A stretch of DNA of 64,000 bases, from positions 29,482,142 to 29,546,141 of the forward strand of contig NC_085049.1 in the NCBI RefSeq assembly GCF_963662255.1. Reading direction: 5' to 3'. Source of the DNA: Cinclus cinclus. Its lineage: Eukaryota; Chordata; Aves; Passeriformes; Cinclidae. Shown here piece by piece: positions 60,773 to 64,000 of this stretch. Below the pieces are notes generated by a model. That model worked only from the letters and a program-made list of their open reading frames with translations, was not told the DNA's origin and made no database searches. A program made the translations under genes and the position numbers. Position 1 is the first letter of the stretch. Each line of letters starts with the position of its first letter.

Positions 60773-62046
60773 TAGAGATAAGACTTGCGAGTAGACTGGT
60801 TTCTTTTGAAATAGGAAAGAAAAACGTTAGGGAAAACAGTTTGATACTGCTATCATGGAAGGTAGGATAATTACTTAAAAAGGCCCAAATTTTTAATGTG
60901 AAATAACTATATTGGACAGGATGAAAATCTGTTCAAAACAGCCTTGTTGACTCTTCACTGAAGAATTGATCTTTGTTGAAGGGAGTGTTAAGTGTTTCTA
61001 CAAACACATCTCCTGTACTGCCTCAGTCTTACAAGTTTATTTTGCCCCATGGAAGGAGCCTTTGTCTCATGGGCAGTCAGCCCACAGAACCACTGAGTAG
61101 ACAGGCACCTCTTGGGATATGTCACGTTACAACTTTTCCTATGCGTTATAGAAGGATTTGAGGTTATTATTCTCAAAACTCTCCTTAATGTATGATCAGC
61201 CAGCATTAGCAGCCCACTTGGTGCAGGCACCAAGGCCCATTTCTGAAGGCCCACCCATCTTGGAAACTTCCAGCAGCAGATGAAAATCCAAATGTTGCGA
61301 ATTGAATCATTTGGTATTTTGTAATCAGCCTCTGCTGCAGTCCATTATTTTGTATTGTCTTGTTGACTAAGGAGGAAAATTAATCTCTGAGCAGTTTATA
61401 ACATAGTGTTTAAATATTTGTAGGCATTGTTTGTCTTCACTTAATCTTTTTCTAATCTGAGGAGATTCGGTTCTTTCAACCTTCCCTAATGGATCTTCTT
61501 TTTGTTTTTCATCAGTTTACTGTCCTTCAGGGGAAGCTTTGTTTTTGAGTTAAATTCAATTCAGCCAGTGCCCTGTCTCTACAAAGGTTTTCATCTTTGC
61601 GTGAAATGTGCTCTCTGCAGCTGGAGACCTGTGACACTGCATGCAAATCTACCCACTGCAGCCTTAGCTTTACGTGCCTGGTCTCTCCACTGCCCTGCAT
61701 CTAAGCAATGGTAGATAAAAATGAAAACAAAGTGCAGGGAAATTGCAAATTGTTGTATTGGGCTGTTCACATTCCTGGGCAGTGGAGAGCCTGGTCCTGA
61801 GTTGTTCTGCTTGCCCCTCACAGCTTGAATTCTAGGATTCAGTAATTCTGCTTGATCTACTTGAAGAATATTAACAATGAGCAACCCTGAGCCTGCCATC
61901 AGTTTTGGAGTCTTGGCTCTGACCCATGTCATTTGGACAGCACTTCAGAATACTTGGTCAAGTCTCTGAAAATAACATGCAGTTCCTCCAGGAACAATTT
62001 ACCTCAAGGCTGTAAGTGTAAACTAAAGAGTGTGGTATTATTATAG

Positions 62047-62121
62047 ATGGACTAAGGCCAAGCCTGGATGACATCCAGGGCACTAACCTGTCCCTGGAAG
62101 AGATGTCCAAACTGGCACATA
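62047..62121 (+). other. Candidate cryptic exon A in intron 7 (low confidence)
   Basis: A weak acceptor (ggtattattatag) and a perfect gtaagt donor frame 75 bp. Read with two leading bases, it gives a stop-free, protein-like peptide, GLRPSLDDIQGTNLSLEEMS, followed by KLAH, plus one base. The peptide is not one I recognise. The last base fits the phase of candidate B at 63070. Joined directly after CACNA1C exon 7 it would read ATG GAC TAA, a stop, so in this gene it could act only as a poison exon. Confidence 0.22.
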
Positions 62122-63069
62122 GTAAGTTGACTCCCTCAGATTTAAAAAATCCTTGTTAGTCTTCCCCAGCCCCTAGGCAAGAAAATGAGTTAATAGTCTA
62201 AAACAGTGCAGTATAGCCACTACAGTACAGTGAGAGACACAGCGCAGTGAGATTGAATCAGTGCAAACCTCCAGGAGCATCACATCCCCAGCGACAGCAG
62301 AGAGAAACACATACAGATGCAGTGAGTTAAACAGGCTGTCCTGGAACTTCCCTCCACCTCTCAGTCTTTGAGATCATACTTTCAAGAGTCGCTAAATCAG
62401 CTTGAAACACGGGCTTACAGTCACCCTTCCAGTTCCCATCATGAAATCAAAACGGAACAAATTGAACAACAGATGTAATTTACTTTGCTGACAGCATTGA
62501 CAGATTCTGTAAGCTTTTCTCATCCCCCTCCTCCATCCTGTTGCAGCCAATGAGGAAGATGTGAGAAATTCAGAGGTATTGCCTCAAAGTGGAAGACATT
62601 AAATGCAGAACTGCAACCCCCAATTTTCACCAGCTGTGTTTTTCCTTCTAACCCTTTATTCTTGCAGCACTTAAGCTTGAATTAGTAAGACTTTCCACAA
62701 AAGAGAATTATCTGATTCTAAGAATATATCTGTCTACATGTTTCCATGGTGTTTATTCCCCATCCTCCTCTGCCCCTCCAAGAAAATGCTGGGCTTTTAT
62801 TGTTGTGGGGTTGAGGTTTTTTTAATCATCTTTTTGGCAGGGGGTTGCATGAATGTGAAAAATTTACAGAGAATAAGCATGCAAGTATGAGCAACCCATC
62901 ACTGTGATTGCAGAGGTTATTTCATCTCCATCTGCTGCAACAGTGGTGGGTAAGGGGAGAGGAGCCATAGTTCAGAGCACTGAAGGGCCACAGCATCAAT
63001 GCACTGAAAAAGCAGTTTCCACATGTAATTTGCATAAATGCTGACCTCAATCTGTTTTCCTTTTCCTAG

Positions 63070-63119
63070 TTAACAACTGCACATGCAACTGCAATGGTTG
63101 CTGTACCACTGACTTGAAA
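63070..63119 (+). other. Candidate cryptic exon B in intron 7 (low confidence)
   Basis: A very strong acceptor (ctgttttccttttcctag) and a gtgagt donor frame 50 bp. In the phase left by candidate A it reads INNCTCNCNGCCTTDLK. The cysteine/asparagine richness comes from the repetitive string aactgcacatgcaactgc, which lowers its value as evidence of coding. After exon 7 in phase 0 it would stop at TGA near its end. The splice sites are the best of the four candidates. Confidence 0.25.
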
Positions 63120-64000
63120 GTGAGTAACAGCAGTGATTTACTCATTGGCACCTGCCACGAAAACCTGCTGCTGAACATTTGTTCAATACGCTTGTTGTGT
63201 GAAATGAAGTCTTTATGAGCCCTTCAGAACTCAACTTTGGACTGCTCAGCCATCTTCCTCAACATAAAAAGAAACTCTCTATTAAAAATAGGATTTTTTG
63301 GGTTGGTTATGGGAGGTGTTAATAGAGACCCTCTGCCCAGTGCTCCTGTGTGGGAAGGACCTTTATAATAGCCCTGTCTTTCTGTTGCCCTTTCACTTTT
63401 CTTTCTTCTTTTGTTCTTCTTTAGACTGTGTCCTAATTGCTGCTGTCTAATCACCACCACAGAGACCTTTCTTGTCTTTAATCTTTATTCTTTTGTCCTG
63501 GAGCTATAAAATTAAGAGCTAAACTACTGGAACATTTCTACACAACTTAGGATTTTGAGTGCTTCTGTTTGTGGGTGCATTGCTTATGTCTAGCACCAGT
63601 TTTATCAAGAAATTGTGATTGATGCCTTCTGAAAAAATATCATCAGATTTGTTAGCTGTGGACCCATATCTACTAGACAAATACACAAATAACAGACTGG
63701 TTCATTATCTAGATCCTGGGAAAGAAAAAGACAAGGAAATATGCCCAAGGTCAGGACACAAGACATGTATCTAGAACCAATTATTAAATTATTGTTTATT
63801 TTGAGCTTAACTTGTTTCAACATCTTGCTTTTAAGACAAGGGGCAATACAACTAAATCTTCACCAGTCTTACTGTGGACATAAAGTCCTTCCTTCCTGCC
63901 TGCAAAGAGAATTGGTCCATTAATATTGGCTTTATTCCTTGGTTTCTGAGGGATTTCTGCCTGAGCAGGATTTGAGGGCTCAGTATGATGAGTGGTCATG

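Larger units (their letters stand above)
56878..64000 (+). other. CACNA1C: CACNA1C intron 7, 5' part
   Basis: Non-coding sequence follows the exon 7 gtacgt donor and runs beyond the window. I searched for the expected exon 8 or 8a (domain I S6, peptide beginning VNDA and containing FFVLNLVLG) and found neither. The stretch is AT-rich and unique, with a CT microsatellite, an A-rich patch near 60285-60315 and two low-confidence candidate exons at 62047 and 63070. Confidence 0.88.

Overview
The window is a piece of a bird nuclear genome lying entirely inside one large gene, CACNA1C, which encodes the pore-forming alpha-1C subunit of the L-type calcium channel Cav1.2. The gene is on the + strand. 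Four consecutive coding exons are present, with canonical splice sites and matching phases. By comparison with the mammalian gene they are exon 4 (27569-27708), exon 5 (34647-34786), exon 6 (54899-55060) and exon 7 (56681-56877). Spliced together they encode channel domain I from segment S2 through S3, the S4 voltage sensor, S5, the extracellular turret and the pore loop with its selectivity-filter glutamate. The paralogue is assigned from the S3-S4 linker (LEQATKADG), the S5 end ([10 protein letters not shown]) and the turret ([10 protein letters not shown]), which fit alpha-1C better than alpha-1D, 1F or 1S. The bird assignment rests on avian-type CR1 LINE fragments, short introns and AT-rich intronic sequence; the species cannot be named.

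Layout. 1-27568 is the 3' end of intron 3, with one clear CR1 copy, two decayed CR1 fragments, a local duplication of about 150 bp, an A/C-only tract and no recognisable gene. 27709-34646 is intron 4. 34787-54898 is intron 5 and holds the most distinctive non-coding feature, a 40-bp minisatellite of 9.75 units at 48811-49200. It is followed by two older, diverged tandem arrays (about 42-bp and about 26-bp periods) up to 50047. 55061-56680 is the short intron 6. From 56878 to the end is intron 7; the mutually exclusive exons 8/8a that should follow are not in the window.

No second gene is established. Four short stretches flanked by good splice sites are reported as low-confidence candidate exons (41462-41511 with 43984-44065, and 62047-62121 with 63070-63119). 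Each pair is phase-compatible with itself but would stop the Cav1.2 frame if spliced in. They are therefore chance, poison exons, or parts of an unrecognised nested transcript. Almost all other open frames in the window are chance intronic frames.
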